A DNA stretch of 64,000 nucleotides from Pseudomonas sp. 6D_7.1_Bac1 (GTDB lineage: Bacteria > Pseudomonadota > Gammaproteobacteria > Pseudomonadales > Pseudomonadaceae), in contig NZ_JANLNW010000009.1 of NCBI RefSeq assembly GCF_025465945.1, forward strand, positions 62,001-126,000, read 5' to 3'. Position numbers and translations under genes: made by a program. The notes under the pieces were generated by a model. The model was not told the DNA's origin, did no database searches, and worked only from the letters and a program-made list of their open reading frames with translations. Of this stretch, positions 38,342 through 48,159 are shown piece by piece; within the stretch, counting starts at the first letter, position 1; the number at the start of each line of letters is the position of its first letter.

Positions 38342-39772
38342 ATGAATATGAATGTTTTTCTTCGAAAGCTTCTTCTGTATGTACCAGTAAAAATGGTGCC
38401 TGCACTGTCAGGGATTTTCCTGATTTTTTTTCTGTATAAGTACTTTCCTGCTGGGCAATATGTAAGCTATTCGGTGAGTTTGTTTTGCTCGTTAATTGCC
38501 GCTCAGTTAAGTGCTGGGTGGGTGGGTAACTCGTTTATATATTATTACACTGGGGTGGAAGACAAAAGAGTATTTGTCTCTAATTGTGTTTCCGTCATTC
38601 TCCTTATTGCTCCTGTTGCTTCGCTTTTGGCAGCGACGGTTTCCGTTTTTTTTGTTTTTGAGCAATATGTTTTTATTTGTGTTTGGCTGTTGTGCTTCGG
38701 TCAGATATTGTTTTTCTTTCTCTCGTCTGCATGTCAGGCGGACTTCCTGGTTAAGCAGCAGCTGGTGGCGGTGTTGTTGCAGGCGCTTGCTCAGATTCTG
38801 TTGATCGTCGCCTTTTTTCAGTTTCTTGATGTTGATTTCAGATATGCGCTTCTGGCTCTGTCGGCGGGTTACTTCATCGCTGCGTTCTTCTTGTTGTTCG
38901 TTATTCTGAAAAAATTTGGTGTTTGTAATCCTTTTTCAAATGTCGATGTATTTAAAGATAATTTGAGATTGATCTATCAGTATGGCGCTGCTTTGTCGCC
39001 ATGGATCCTCGGTATGCTGGTGGTGGCTGGTTCTGACCGGTTCGCGATAGGTTATTATGGTATTGAACATGGTGATTCATACCTGTCCTTGAAGGATTTG
39101 TTTGTGGGCGGCGCTGGGTTGTTGAGCATGCCTTTGTTAATGATGGTCCACCCATTTGTAATCAAAAGATTTAGAGAAGGTGTTTTTGCTGTCAGAATAA
39201 TTGAAAGCTCTTCGAGTTTTTTAATTGTTGCGTTTTCACTTCTCTGGTGTGCGCTGTACTTTGTTGGGTTTGATTTTTTTGAAAGAGTAACGGGGAAAAC
39301 CATAGAGGCGTCCAAAGTGGTTATTCTTTTTTCATTTTCTGGTGTTTTTTTGAATAGTACGTCTGTGTATTTTCAAAAGCGCCTTGAAGTGCATCGCAGA
39401 ATGAAACTGCTGGCTTATCTTTCAATGGTTTCCGCGCTTGTCTCGATGTTATTTGCCTGGATTGGTGGGCGGTACTGGGGGCTTTATGGCGTGTCGCTTG
39501 GTGTTTTGTTGGCTCAAACACTCTACTTTGTTTTGGTCACCACGAGTATGTTTAAGCGCCTCGATCTGTATCGCAGCTTTACGTTGCCAGCGTTGATATC
39601 GTCTTTAGCCTTTTTTATCGGTTATGTTTTTTATATGGGGCTGGAGAATGTTGGGGGCTCCTTGCTCTGGTGGGAAAAATCAGTTTTTTGGCTGGTTGGG
39701 TTTGCGGTTGTCTCGCTTTTTTCTCTTTGGAAAGGTGTGAGGTGGAGCGAATTCATGAAGGCCACTGTATGA
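38342..39772 (+). CDS. wzx: O-antigen flippase-like membrane protein (Wzx)
   Basis: A 476-residue very hydrophobic protein with about 12-14 TM helices and the layout of the polysaccharide-transport MOP superfamily: N-terminal MNVFLRKLLLYVPVKMVPAL, GSDRFAIGYYG and long helical pairs throughout. Predicted to flip the lipid-linked O-unit across the inner membrane. AT-rich with many ttt/gtt codons, unlike the housekeeping genes to its left, a sign of transfer. The RBS before ATG 38342 is weak; the second Met at 38348 is possible. Confidence 0.8.
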   Translation: MNMNVFLRKLLLYVPVKMVPALSGIFLIFFLYKYFPAGQYVSYSVSLFCSLIAAQLSAGWVGNSFIYYYTGVEDKRVFVSNCVSVILLIAPVASLLAATVSVFFVFEQYVFICVWLLCFGQILFFFLSSACQADFLVKQQLVAVLLQALAQILLIVAFFQFLDVDFRYALLALSAGYFIAAFFLLFVILKKFGVCNPFSNVDVFKDNLRLIYQYGAALSPWILGMLVVAGSDRFAIGYYGIEHGDSYLSLKDLFVGGAGLLSMPLLMMVHPFVIKRFREGVFAVRIIESSSSFLIVAFSLLWCALYFVGFDFFERVTGKTIEASKVVILFSFSGVFLNSTSVYFQKRLEVHRRMKLLAYLSMVSALVSMLFAWIGGRYWGLYGVSLGVLLAQTLYFVLVTTSMFKRLDLYRSFTLPALISSLAFFIGYVFYMGLENVGGSLLWWEKSVFWLVGFAVVSLFSLWKGVRWSEFMKATV

Positions 39773-39932
39773 TGGCGTGACGTGTTGTCACATTGTGTAA
39801 TTTGCTCAACCGTCCGATCTATTGTCGGGCTTAGGCATGGATTGCCTTGTCGCAGGGACAGAGTGTAGTACTGGTACTTCTGTGTTGTATGGATGATGTT
39901 CACTGAGTATTCCTAAGTAGGATGCATTGGAA

Positions 39933-41444
39933 ATGATTTTTCTTGATAAACTAAGACTCTGGATTTCTAGGAACTTGGCCCCGGTTGTGTTCCTGGCCGC
40001 GTATTTTGTTACGGTGGTTCTCGGGAATATAATATATTGGCTTCCTTTCGGGAGAGCTCTCTTAGAGAAGGAACCCTATACAGCTAATATTCTAGGTTTT
40101 GAGACCTTATTCAGCGCCGGGTATTGGTTTTTATTATTTTTGCCTTTTTTGGTTACTCCTATAGTCATCGTCCTGGTTCGTGGGGCGCTGGGTAAAGTTT
40201 TAGAGAGAGGGGCTAGGCAGTTTTTCGATTTTTCAAAATCCGAATACTGCTTTGTTGTGACCCTTAGTTATGCTTTTGTGCTGTATTCGTTGGTAAAGGC
40301 TGATGCGTTTTCATTGTTTCTGGCGGGGACCGATTCGGTTTCGTCTGTAGAGGCACGATTTCAGATCAGGAATCAGCTTGGCTTTGCTCCGATAGCTGTG
40401 CTCATGTCAGTGCTTCATTACTTGTCCATTTATTCTTTGGTTAGATGGATGCTTGAGAAGGGTAAATTCTGGCTTGTTGTTACTGTTGTTAACGCCATTT
40501 TGATGTCGGTTTTCCTGACGTTGCTCAATATGAAATGGCCTATTCTGATTTTTTATGCAGGGTTGGTGTTGGCGGTTTTTGTATATGCTAAGCGATATGC
40601 ATATTTGAAAACGGTCATGGGGGGAGTGCTGCTTGTTATTATGTATTTCCTGGTTTCTGCTTTTGTATTCAGGCTTGTACCGCCGGTTGCGGTGGTTCCT
40701 GTAGTTGAGAGTGTTGTTCCCGCGCCAGAAGAAACCATCGACTCTATTCCCTCTATTCCCTCTATTCCCTCTATCCCTTCTGTGCGAAATGAGCAGACTG
40801 AGACGACGATGCCGCTAGAGGATGGGTTAGGTGTCATTGAAGAACACAGTGGCAAGGTTGCCGAAGCGGTGGCAACTCAGGAAGACAAGAAGCATTCCAG
40901 TGTCGTTGATAATGTAATGAATGTTGGGGAGGCGGCCGCTGAAAATGCGCCAATGCTGCTCTTTAACGTAGTCAATCGGATGGCGATTATTTATCCGTAC
41001 TATTATCAGGTATTTACGACTGAAGGGACGGTGTGCGGTGGTGTTCTCGCACAGGCGAAAATTGGCAAGGAGTGCCGTCCTAGTACCTATATCTACAGTC
41101 GGATTTTCAACGACAATTTCAAAGGGCGAGGCACGGCTCCAGCCGCTGTTCATATATCGGCTTATGCGCTGGGCGGGTGGCCTGTTGCTTTGATGGGGTT
41201 GATTTTTGCTTCGATTATTTTGGGGCTGTTTGCATCTCTTCCGCTGAATGTAAGTGCAAGTATTGGTTCTCTCGCTATCACGGGGGGCATTGTGGGCTAT
41301 CATTTTTCGCAGTTGCCTGGCGAGGGGCCGATTTTTTATGATCACGGGGTTTTCTGGACGCTGCTGGTGTTGTTCTTGTTTAGTGGTTGGCGGTTGATTC
41401 GCAATCGTGTTGGGCAGGGTAAGCGCAATCTGGATATTCAGTAA
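39933..41444 (+). CDS. wzy: O-antigen polymerase-like membrane protein (Wzy candidate)
   Basis: A 503-residue polytopic protein. About six helices precede residue 270, then comes a long hydrophilic segment of about 120 residues including an S-I-P repeat and acidic stretch, then several helices to the end. Position between wzx and a glycosyltransferase and the large extracytoplasmic loop fit Wzy, which links O-units in the periplasm; Wzy proteins share little sequence, so this is by topology. ATG 39933 is chosen; a TTG six bases upstream is possible. AT-rich. Confidence 0.6.
   Translation: MIFLDKLRLWISRNLAPVVFLAAYFVTVVLGNIIYWLPFGRALLEKEPYTANILGFETLFSAGYWFLLFLPFLVTPIVIVLVRGALGKVLERGARQFFDFSKSEYCFVVTLSYAFVLYSLVKADAFSLFLAGTDSVSSVEARFQIRNQLGFAPIAVLMSVLHYLSIYSLVRWMLEKGKFWLVVTVVNAILMSVFLTLLNMKWPILIFYAGLVLAVFVYAKRYAYLKTVMGGVLLVIMYFLVSAFVFRLVPPVAVVPVVESVVPAPEETIDSIPSIPSIPSIPSVRNEQTETTMPLEDGLGVIEEHSGKVAEAVATQEDKKHSSVVDNVMNVGEAAAENAPMLLFNVVNRMAIIYPYYYQVFTTEGTVCGGVLAQAKIGKECRPSTYIYSRIFNDNFKGRGTAPAAVHISAYALGGWPVALMGLIFASIILGLFASLPLNVSASIGSLAITGGIVGYHFSQLPGEGPIFYDHGVFWTLLVLFLFSGWRLIRNRVGQGKRNLDIQ
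40743..40778 (+). repeat. In-frame 9-bp tandem repeat in the wzy-like gene
   Basis: Unit tctattccc repeated three times exactly and once with changes, encoding Ile-Pro-Ser repeats near residue 271 at the start of the large hydrophilic loop. The 9-bp unit keeps the reading frame whatever the copy number. Confidence 0.85.
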
Positions 41445-41611
41445 TTGTGCCTGCGCACGGTCGTGTTTGCTGATGGTCGTGACGCTGCCGTATTGAGGTG
41501 CAGTCTAAATGCTTGCTGATCCACGCGGACGGGCGGCAGATAGGCTGCACTTTTCTGTTATAAAGTCTTCAGGTTTTGTTATTCGTCGTATTGGTTATTG
41601 AGAAGGCGAAA

Positions 41612-42820
41612 ATGAGTAAGAAAATTGGCTTGTTGGGTTTTTATGTGGGTGACAGCTATTTTAATAAATATTCGAAAGGTGATGCGTTCCCTCAGGTAGC
41701 AGCTTATAAGCTAGAGGGGCGATTCCTTGATGCGCTGCGTTTTGGTGGTGGCGTGGTTAATACGGTCGCAAGTATTGCTGTATCGACATACCCTAATAAT
41801 AAAAAGCTGTATTTTCCAAGTGGTTCGTATGTGGGGGTTGAAGGCGGGCGATGTGATATCACTCCGTTAATAAACTTGCCGCTATTTAAAGTCCTGAGTC
41901 GTATGCTGGGCTCGTTGTTTAGTTTGCTTCGCTTGCGGAAAGTAGGGCTCGACGTGGTGTGTGTCTATGCGGCTCATACACCAAATCTGCTGGCTGCCTA
42001 TATTGTGCGAAAGCTCCACGGCATTCCTTTTTTCGTTTATATACCTGATCTGCCCTCGTATATGGATATGGGGATGAATCGGTCTTTTTTTATGCGGCTC
42101 TTGAAAAAGCTTGATGCTCGCATTATCGATTTTCTTATTTCTGCGTCATCGGGTGTTTTTGTAACCAGCCAGTACATGGTGAAAGACAGTGCCAGGTGGT
42201 CGGACAAAGAGTACTTGGTACTTGAGGGTATTTCTAATTCTGCAGAGGTCGCCGTCAGCGAGGATGTACCTTCGAGTGCGCATAAGAAAATTATTTTTTA
42301 TGCGGGCGGGTTAAACAAGGCTTATGGAATAGTCGAGTTGGTTGAAGGCTTTATAAAGTCCGACGTTGACTATGAGCTCTGGTTGTGTGGTCGCGGTGAA
42401 TTGGAGTCGTACCTTTCGGAAGTCTCCGCTCGGCATTCGTCGGTGAAGTATTTGGGGTTTTTGAGTACTTCGGAAGTTGAGAGAATACAAGCCAGCGCTT
42501 CGTGCTTGATTTTAAGCAGGAGTCCAGAGCAGCTCTACACGCGTTATTCATTTCCTTCTAAATTGCTTGAATATATGGTGAGTGGCGTACCTGTGCTGAC
42601 GACGCGGCTCGGTGGGATCCCTGATGAGTACTATGAATTTTTGAATGTTATAGAGGACTCTTCCTCTGATGGCATCAGTGTCGCTTTGAAGGCGTTTTGT
42701 GCAGCTGATCAACAATTTTTGTTGAGGAAGGCGGCTTGTGGTAAGATTTGGGTTTCGGAAAATAAGTCTAGCTTTGCCGTCGGACGAAAAATCGTAGATT
42801 TTATGGAGAAACGTAATTGA
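41612..42820 (+). CDS. GT4-type glycosyltransferase
   Basis: A 402-residue GT-B fold glycosyltransferase. The N-terminal half has GGGVVNTVASIAVS and FFVYIPDLPSYMDMG; the C-terminal half has IIFYAGGLNKAYGIVELVEG, LWLCGRGELESYL and the donor-binding FPSKLLEYMVSGVPVLTTRLG. Predicted to add one sugar to the lipid-linked O-unit on the cytoplasmic face; donor unknown. ATG 41612 follows gagaagg. Its stop overlaps the TTG start of fnlA (TTGA). Confidence 0.85.
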   Translation: MSKKIGLLGFYVGDSYFNKYSKGDAFPQVAAYKLEGRFLDALRFGGGVVNTVASIAVSTYPNNKKLYFPSGSYVGVEGGRCDITPLINLPLFKVLSRMLGSLFSLLRLRKVGLDVVCVYAAHTPNLLAAYIVRKLHGIPFFVYIPDLPSYMDMGMNRSFFMRLLKKLDARIIDFLISASSGVFVTSQYMVKDSARWSDKEYLVLEGISNSAEVAVSEDVPSSAHKKIIFYAGGLNKAYGIVELVEGFIKSDVDYELWLCGRGELESYLSEVSARHSSVKYLGFLSTSEVERIQASASCLILSRSPEQLYTRYSFPSKLLEYMVSGVPVLTTRLGGIPDEYYEFLNVIEDSSSDGISVALKAFCAADQQFLLRKAACGKIWVSENKSSFAVGRKIVDFMEKRN

Positions 42821-43857
42821 CTATTTTTAGCGGTAAGAAACTGTTGATCACCGGCGGGACTGGTTCTTTTGGAAATGCCGTACTTAAGCGTTTCCTGGAT
42901 ACTGATATCGCTGAGATTCGTATATTCAGCCGTGATGAAAAGAAGCAGGATGACATGCGTAAACACTACGCAAACTCCAAGCTTAAGTTTTATATTGGTG
43001 ATGTTCGCGATTATCAGAGCGTTCTGAATGCCACTCGCGGTGTTGACTATATTTTCCACGCTGCCGCGCTCAAGCAAGTACCTTCCTGTGAATTTCACCC
43101 CATGGAAGCGGTCAAGACTAACGTCATGGGCACCGAAAACGTACTTGAGGCCTCCATTCAAAATGGCGTCAAGCGTGTAGTTTGCCTCAGTACCGACAAA
43201 GCTGTTTACCCGATCAATGCCATGGGTATCTCCAAGGCAATGATGGAAAAGGTGATGGTCGCCAAGTCGCGCGGCGCCGATGACGACAAAACTGTCATTT
43301 GCGGTACTCGCTATGGCAACGTGATGGCGTCGCGTGGTTCGGTCATTCCGCTGTTTATTCAACAGATTCGTGATGGTAAGCCTTTAACGCTGACCGATCC
43401 GAATATGACACGTTTCATGATGACTCTTGCCGATGCTGTGGATCTTGTGCTGTATGCATTCGAACACGGTAATAATGGTGATTTGTTTGTACAAAAAGCG
43501 CCAGCAGCTACTGTAGAGGTTCTCGCCAAAGCGTTGACGCAAATGCTCAATTTGCCTGAGCACCCGATACAAGTGATCGGTACTCGTCATGGCGAAAAGT
43601 TGTATGAGGCATTGCTCAGCCGTGAAGAAATGGCCTGCGCCGAAGACCGCGGTGAGTACTTCCGTGTGCCGCCTGATTTGCGTGACTTGAACTACGCAAA
43701 ATTCGTAGAGCAAGGCGAAGAGAAGATTTCCCGCACTGAAGATTACAACTCGCACAATACGGTGAGATTGGACGTGGACGGTATGAAGCAGCTGTTGCTT
43801 AAGCTTGACTTTATGCGCGCTATTCAGCGTGGCGAATACGCGACGCCTGAGGAGTGA
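42817..43857 (+). CDS. fnlA: UDP-GlcNAc 4,6-dehydratase/5-epimerase (FnlA/WbjB/CapE)
   Basis: A 346-residue extended SDR that performs the first step from UDP-GlcNAc to UDP-L-FucNAc (4,6-dehydration with C5 and C3 epimerisation). NAD(P) site ITGGTGSFGNAVLKR; active region CLSTDKAVYPINAMGISKAM, in which Met replaces the usual SDR Tyr, as is known for CapE/FnlA. Start is TTG 42817 overlapping the previous stop with ggaga upstream. First of the fnlABC set. Confidence 0.92.
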   Translation: MTIFSGKKLLITGGTGSFGNAVLKRFLDTDIAEIRIFSRDEKKQDDMRKHYANSKLKFYIGDVRDYQSVLNATRGVDYIFHAAALKQVPSCEFHPMEAVKTNVMGTENVLEASIQNGVKRVVCLSTDKAVYPINAMGISKAMMEKVMVAKSRGADDDKTVICGTRYGNVMASRGSVIPLFIQQIRDGKPLTLTDPNMTRFMMTLADAVDLVLYAFEHGNNGDLFVQKAPAATVEVLAKALTQMLNLPEHPIQVIGTRHGEKLYEALLSREEMACAEDRGEYFRVPPDLRDLNYAKFVEQGEEKISRTEDYNSHNTVRLDVDGMKQLLLKLDFMRAIQRGEYATPEE

Positions 43858-43861
43858 CAGA

Positions 43862-44980
43862 ATGAAAGTGCTGATCACCGGTTCCAACGGTTTTGTTGGC
43901 AAGAACCTGATAGCGCACTTGAGCGAGCGCAGCGACGTTGAAGTGCTGCGCTTTACTCGTGAAGATGATACCGCTCAACTGCCTAGCTTGATGGCTGAAG
44001 TGGACTTTGTGTTTCACCTGGCAGGGGTCAATCGCCCGCAGGACCCGGAGGAATTCAAGACGGGTAACACTGACCTGACCCGCGCGCTTTGCGATGCAGT
44101 TGCGGCGTGTGGCAGGTCCGTGCCTGTTCTGTATACGTCCTCCAGTCAGGCAGAGCTTGATAATCCTTACGGCAGCAGTAAGCGTGGTGCCGAAGAAGCG
44201 TTAACCGAACTGGCTGATCAGCATGGCGCGACAGTTTACGTGTTCAGGTTGCCGAATGTTTTTGGCAAATGGGCTCGTCCAAACTATAACTCTGCGGTCG
44301 CAACCTTCTGCCATAATATTGTCCATGGTTTGCCTATTCAGATTAATGATCCGCAGGCCAATATCAATCTTGTGTATATCGATGATGTCATTAAGTACTT
44401 CATCGCCGCGCTGGATGGTCAATTACCCATTGAGCGATTTGTTGCGGTTGAACCTCAATACACTATTAGTGTTGGAGCGTTGGCGAAGCAACTAGAGGCG
44501 TTTCGTGATAGTCGCGCTACGTTGATCACGGAGCCCGTCGGCACAGGGTTGGTGCGAGCGCTATATTCTACTTACGTCAGCTATCTGCCACCGGATCGCT
44601 TCACTTACGAGGTCCCCAAGTATGGGGATCCTCGAGGTGTATTCGTTGAAATGTTGAAGACGGGGGACAGTGGTCAGTTCTCCTACTTTACCGCTCACCC
44701 GGGAGTAACACGTGGTGGTCATTACCATCACTCGAAAACTGAAAAGTTTCTGGTGATTAAAGGTAAGGCATGTTTTCGTTTCCGTCATATAGTCTCCGGG
44801 GAATTTTACGAGCTGTTCACAACAGGTGAGCAACCGGAAATTGTCGAGACTGTACCGGGGTGGACGCATGACATCACTAATGCGGGAGATGATGAAATGA
44901 TCGTCATGCTCTGGGCTAACGAGATTTTTAATCGCGAGCTCCCGGATACCTATGCACGGCCATTAGCGACTCCGGTATAA
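43862..44980 (+). CDS. fnlB: Bifunctional epimerase/reductase (FnlB/WbjC/CapF)
   Basis: A 372-residue protein with an N-terminal SDR domain (about 1-245, LITGSNGFVGKNLIAHL) and a C-terminal cupin (about 250-370, TRGGHYHHSKTEKFLVIKG), the established two-domain layout of CapF/WbjC. It epimerises and reduces the FnlA product to UDP-L-6-deoxy-talose-NAc. ATG 43862, 4 nt after the fnlA stop. Normally followed directly by fnlC; here about 760 bp of apparently non-coding DNA intervene. Confidence 0.92.
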   Translation: MKVLITGSNGFVGKNLIAHLSERSDVEVLRFTREDDTAQLPSLMAEVDFVFHLAGVNRPQDPEEFKTGNTDLTRALCDAVAACGRSVPVLYTSSSQAELDNPYGSSKRGAEEALTELADQHGATVYVFRLPNVFGKWARPNYNSAVATFCHNIVHGLPIQINDPQANINLVYIDDVIKYFIAALDGQLPIERFVAVEPQYTISVGALAKQLEAFRDSRATLITEPVGTGLVRALYSTYVSYLPPDRFTYEVPKYGDPRGVFVEMLKTGDSGQFSYFTAHPGVTRGGHYHHSKTEKFLVIKGKACFRFRHIVSGEFYELFTTGEQPEIVETVPGWTHDITNAGDDEMIVMLWANEIFNRELPDTYARPLATPV

Positions 44981-44990
44981 GGCTTAAGGT

Positions 44991-45033
44991 GCTCTCTGCT
45001 CTGTTTGCATTCCGAATGCGCAGTGCAGAGAGC
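44991..45033 (+). terminator. Large hairpin after fnlB, possible terminator
   Basis: Outer stem gctctctgc/gcagagagc and inner stem gcatt/aatgc, starting 10 nt after the fnlB stop, followed by ctttcgg and no long T run. Could end transcription, protect the 3' end, or be an insertion scar. Confidence 0.5.
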
Positions 45034-45739
45034 CTTTCGGTCAGTAAGCGAGCAATGAGTCTCACATTCAAATCAGCCATTTGAGAACGGTTCTCCTTTT
45101 TGGGGAGAGGGTCGTTCCGGTGCGCTTCGTTGCCCAAGTCAGAAAACAACCTCCAGTTGAAACTCTTAGCATCTCGAAGGTCTATCGATGGTTAGGTGCC
45201 CTTGACCGATCTGGATGTCGAATCTGTTGTGGCTAGCCACCCACTATGAGGCTTCTCATCAAGATCCCGATACCGTCCAGGCGGCATAAGGTGCTATCAG
45301 GCGTTGCTGTTTTCGCCGTTACAGCGCTTTCCAGCTGCTAAATCTTTGATTTTCGATAGGTGTGAATGGCTTGCGCTACCTCCGTTTGAATGCAGGGGGA
45401 GTGTCGGGTTTGTTTTCGCGGCAATATCGGTTGGATTTTTGGCTTGGGATGTTGTCTCAACCTGGCGCAGCACCTGTTGTCAGGGGCTGGATGCTGGCAA
45501 GTCACCGGGAGCGAAAAAACGGGTGCCGACTAAACTGAAGCGCAAAAAAAACGACTCAATGTGTCATTATGTACCGCGACATTCGTCGCTTGCTCGGCAG
45601 CGATAAGCAGGCTCTGCGCGCTGCGCCAAAGCCTACAGCAGCTTGGCGACGATCGAGTTGCCGCTTCGGTTTGTTTGAGGCAGCAGGCGAGTATTACTGA
45701 TTGTTTGTCTATCACTTTTTGAAATGTGACGCTTAAAAA
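45034..45739. other. Spacer of about 700 bp between fnlB and fnlC, no gene recognised
   Basis: No frame gives a recognisable protein on either strand. A 100-codon frame at 45304-45606 and a short frame from about 45567 (MYRDIRRLLGSDKQALRAAP) lack family features. No inverted termini or transposase remnant are evident. Because fnlB-fnlC are usually contiguous, this is probably a decayed insertion; it should also contain a promoter for fnlC. Confidence 0.5.
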
Positions 45740-46870
45740 ATGAAAAAACTAAAAGTCGTAACTGTGGTGGGAACCCGCCCGGAAATTATTCGTCTGTCGC
45801 GCGTAATGGCTGCTCTGGATCAGCATTGTGATCATGTACTTGTTCATACCGGGCAAAATTACGACTACGAACTGAACGAAATTTTCTTTCAGGATCTAGG
45901 TATTCGCAAGCCTGACCACTTCCTGAACGCGGCCGGTGCTACGGGTGCAGAAACCATCGGTAACGTGATCATCAGCGTAGATCGTGTACTGGCGGAGGTT
46001 CAGCCAGAGGCGTTGCTGGTGCTGGGCGACACCAATAGTTGCATGGCGGTTATTCCTGCCAAGCGTCGCAAGATTCCGACCTTCCATATGGAGGCTGGTA
46101 ATCGTTGTTTCGATATGCGAGTGCCGGAAGAGATCAACCGTCGAATTGTCGATCACACCGCAGACATTAATCTGACCTATAGTACGATCGCCCGGGATTA
46201 TCTGTTGCGTGAAGGTTTGTCACCAGACATGGTGATCAAAACCGGAAGCCCTATGTTTGAAGTCCTCAACTATTATCGTGAGGGTATTGAGGCTTCTGAT
46301 GTTCTCGAGCGATTGGGTCTTGAGCCAGGTAAGTTCTTTGTCGTCAGCGCGCACCGCGAAGAGAATATCGACTCTGATAAAAACTTCCTGAAGTTGGTAG
46401 ACGTTCTTAATAAAACGGCCGAGAACTACGGGTTGCCGGTTATTGTATCTACGCACCCTCGGACGCAGAAGCGTGTCGATGCAATGGGCGTGCAGTTTCA
46501 CGAAAATGTACGCTTGCTCAAGCCGCTGGGCTTCAAAGACTACAATAAACTTCAGCTCGAATCCAAAGCGGTTCTTTCCGACAGCGGTACGATCAACGAA
46601 GAGTCCTCGATTCTCAACTTCCCTGCGTTGAACATTCGGGAAGCTCACGAACGTCCAGAGGGAATGGAAGAGGCAGCTGTCATGATGGTCGGCCTTGAGG
46701 TCGAGCGTGTGATGCAAGGTCTGCAACTCTTGGAGACACAAAGTCGTGGAGATGAAAGGACGCTGCGACTGGTGCAGGATTACAGCATGCCAAACGTTGC
46801 GGAAAAGGTAGTCAGGATTATTCATAGCTATCGTGATTATGTTATGCGCGTTGTTTGGAAAAGGTTCTAA
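45740..46870 (+). CDS. fnlC: UDP-N-acetylglucosamine 2-epimerase family (FnlC/WbjD/CapG)
   Basis: A 376-residue WecB-like 2-epimerase that in this pathway makes UDP-L-FucNAc from the FnlB product. [44 protein letters not shown] and [20 protein letters not shown] are typical, with SAHREENID and [14 protein letters not shown] before ATG 45740 is weak. Next gene starts 5 nt after its stop. Confidence 0.92.
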   Translation: MKKLKVVTVVGTRPEIIRLSRVMAALDQHCDHVLVHTGQNYDYELNEIFFQDLGIRKPDHFLNAAGATGAETIGNVIISVDRVLAEVQPEALLVLGDTNSCMAVIPAKRRKIPTFHMEAGNRCFDMRVPEEINRRIVDHTADINLTYSTIARDYLLREGLSPDMVIKTGSPMFEVLNYYREGIEASDVLERLGLEPGKFFVVSAHREENIDSDKNFLKLVDVLNKTAENYGLPVIVSTHPRTQKRVDAMGVQFHENVRLLKPLGFKDYNKLQLESKAVLSDSGTINEESSILNFPALNIREAHERPEGMEEAAVMMVGLEVERVMQGLQLLETQSRGDERTLRLVQDYSMPNVAEKVVRIIHSYRDYVMRVVWKRF

Positions 46871-46875
46871 GTAAA

Positions 46876-48102
46876 ATGGCAGTTCGCGTATTATTGCTTA
46901 CCCAATGGTTTGATCCTGAACCGACTTTCAAAGGTCTGGTTTTTGCGCGGGAGCTTGTTAGGCAAGGATTTGAAGTCGAGGTGATTACGGGATTTCCCAA
47001 CTATCCCGGTGGCAAGATTTATCCTGGCTTTAAAATGCGATTGATTCAGCGCGAGTTGATCGATGGCGTAAGCGTAACGCGGCTGCCTCTTTACCCAAGC
47101 CACGGTCAGAGTGGAGTTGGGCGTATAATCAATTATGTCAGCTTTGCAGCAACAAGCCTTTTCTATGGGGTGTTCTTCAGCAAACGTGCTGATGTGATAT
47201 ATGCCTATCACCCGCCTTTGACGGTAGGTATTGTAGCAACGATTATTCGTTTCTTTCGGCGCGTACCGGTTGTGTACGATATTCAAGATTTATGGCCTGA
47301 CACATTGCGAGCAACAGGTATGTTCGCTAATGAAAAGGCCCTCAGTCTGGTATCGAAGGTCTGTGCGTACGTCTATAAAAACGTCGATCAACTTGTAGTG
47401 CTTTCACCCGGTTTCAAGCGCCTGCTGGTTGAGCGTGGCGTACCGGAAAACAAAATCGAGATCATTTATAACTGGTGTGCAGAGGATCTTTTGGTGTCCT
47501 CTGATAATAAGTTGCCAAGCAACTTTCCAGACTCCTCAAGGTTTCGCGTTTTGTTTGCCGGGAATATGGGGAAGGCTCAAGCGCTGGACTCTGTACTCGA
47601 CGCAGCCAATCTTCTTCAAGAGCGGGATATCGAATTGGTATTCATCTTTTTGGGCGGAGGAGTTGAAGTTGAGCGCTTGAAGCAGAAGGCTGAAGCGAGC
47701 GGTCTGCGTAATGTCGTATTTTTACCTCCCGTCCCTATGAGTGATGTGGGCAGCTATCTTGCGAATGCCGACGCGTTGCTGGTTCATCTGAAAAAAGATC
47801 CATTGTTTACGGTGACCATCCCTTCTAAAACGCAGGCCTATATGGCTGTTGGTAAACCGTTATTAATGGCGGTCGATGGGGATGCAGCTGACTTGGTGCG
47901 GCTGAGTGGCTGTGGACTCGTCGCTGAGTCGGAAAATCCGGAGTCGCTGGCTGCTGCTGTCCAGTCTCTGTATTCGGCTGGCGATTCGAGTCGAAATGAG
48001 ATGGCTGAAAAGGGTCGGGTTTATTATCGTGACAATCTCTCGCTGAGCGAAGGTGTGCGACGATTTGCCGATATTTTCAAGCGGCTTTCAAAACGCAAAT
48101 AA
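46876..48102 (+). CDS. wbuB: GT4 glycosyltransferase, WbuB/WbjE-like (L-FucNAc transferase)
   Basis: A 408-residue GT-B glycosyltransferase: LLLTQWFDPEPTFKGLVFA, FPNYPGGKIYPGFK, VVYDIQDLWPDTLRATG and the C-terminal IPSKTQAYMAVGKPLLMAVDG. This form is found next to fnlABC in E. coli O26 (wbuB) and P. aeruginosa O11 (wbjE) and is thought to transfer L-FucNAc. ATG 46876 chosen over an in-frame start inside fnlC. Confidence 0.85.
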   Translation: MAVRVLLLTQWFDPEPTFKGLVFARELVRQGFEVEVITGFPNYPGGKIYPGFKMRLIQRELIDGVSVTRLPLYPSHGQSGVGRIINYVSFAATSLFYGVFFSKRADVIYAYHPPLTVGIVATIIRFFRRVPVVYDIQDLWPDTLRATGMFANEKALSLVSKVCAYVYKNVDQLVVLSPGFKRLLVERGVPENKIEIIYNWCAEDLLVSSDNKLPSNFPDSSRFRVLFAGNMGKAQALDSVLDAANLLQERDIELVFIFLGGGVEVERLKQKAEASGLRNVVFLPPVPMSDVGSYLANADALLVHLKKDPLFTVTIPSKTQAYMAVGKPLLMAVDGDAADLVRLSGCGLVAESENPESLAAAVQSLYSAGDSSRNEMAEKGRVYYRDNLSLSEGVRRFADIFKRLSKRK

Positions 48103-48159
48103 CATTATGTTTCAGGTCGAAATTGAAGCTCGCCTTGATATGCAATTTAGGAACATGAC

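Noticed and set aside
45304..45606. 100-codon frame in the fnlB-fnlC spacer
   Set aside because: No family resemblance and no clear RBS; kept as part of the unexplained spacer, not called as a gene.
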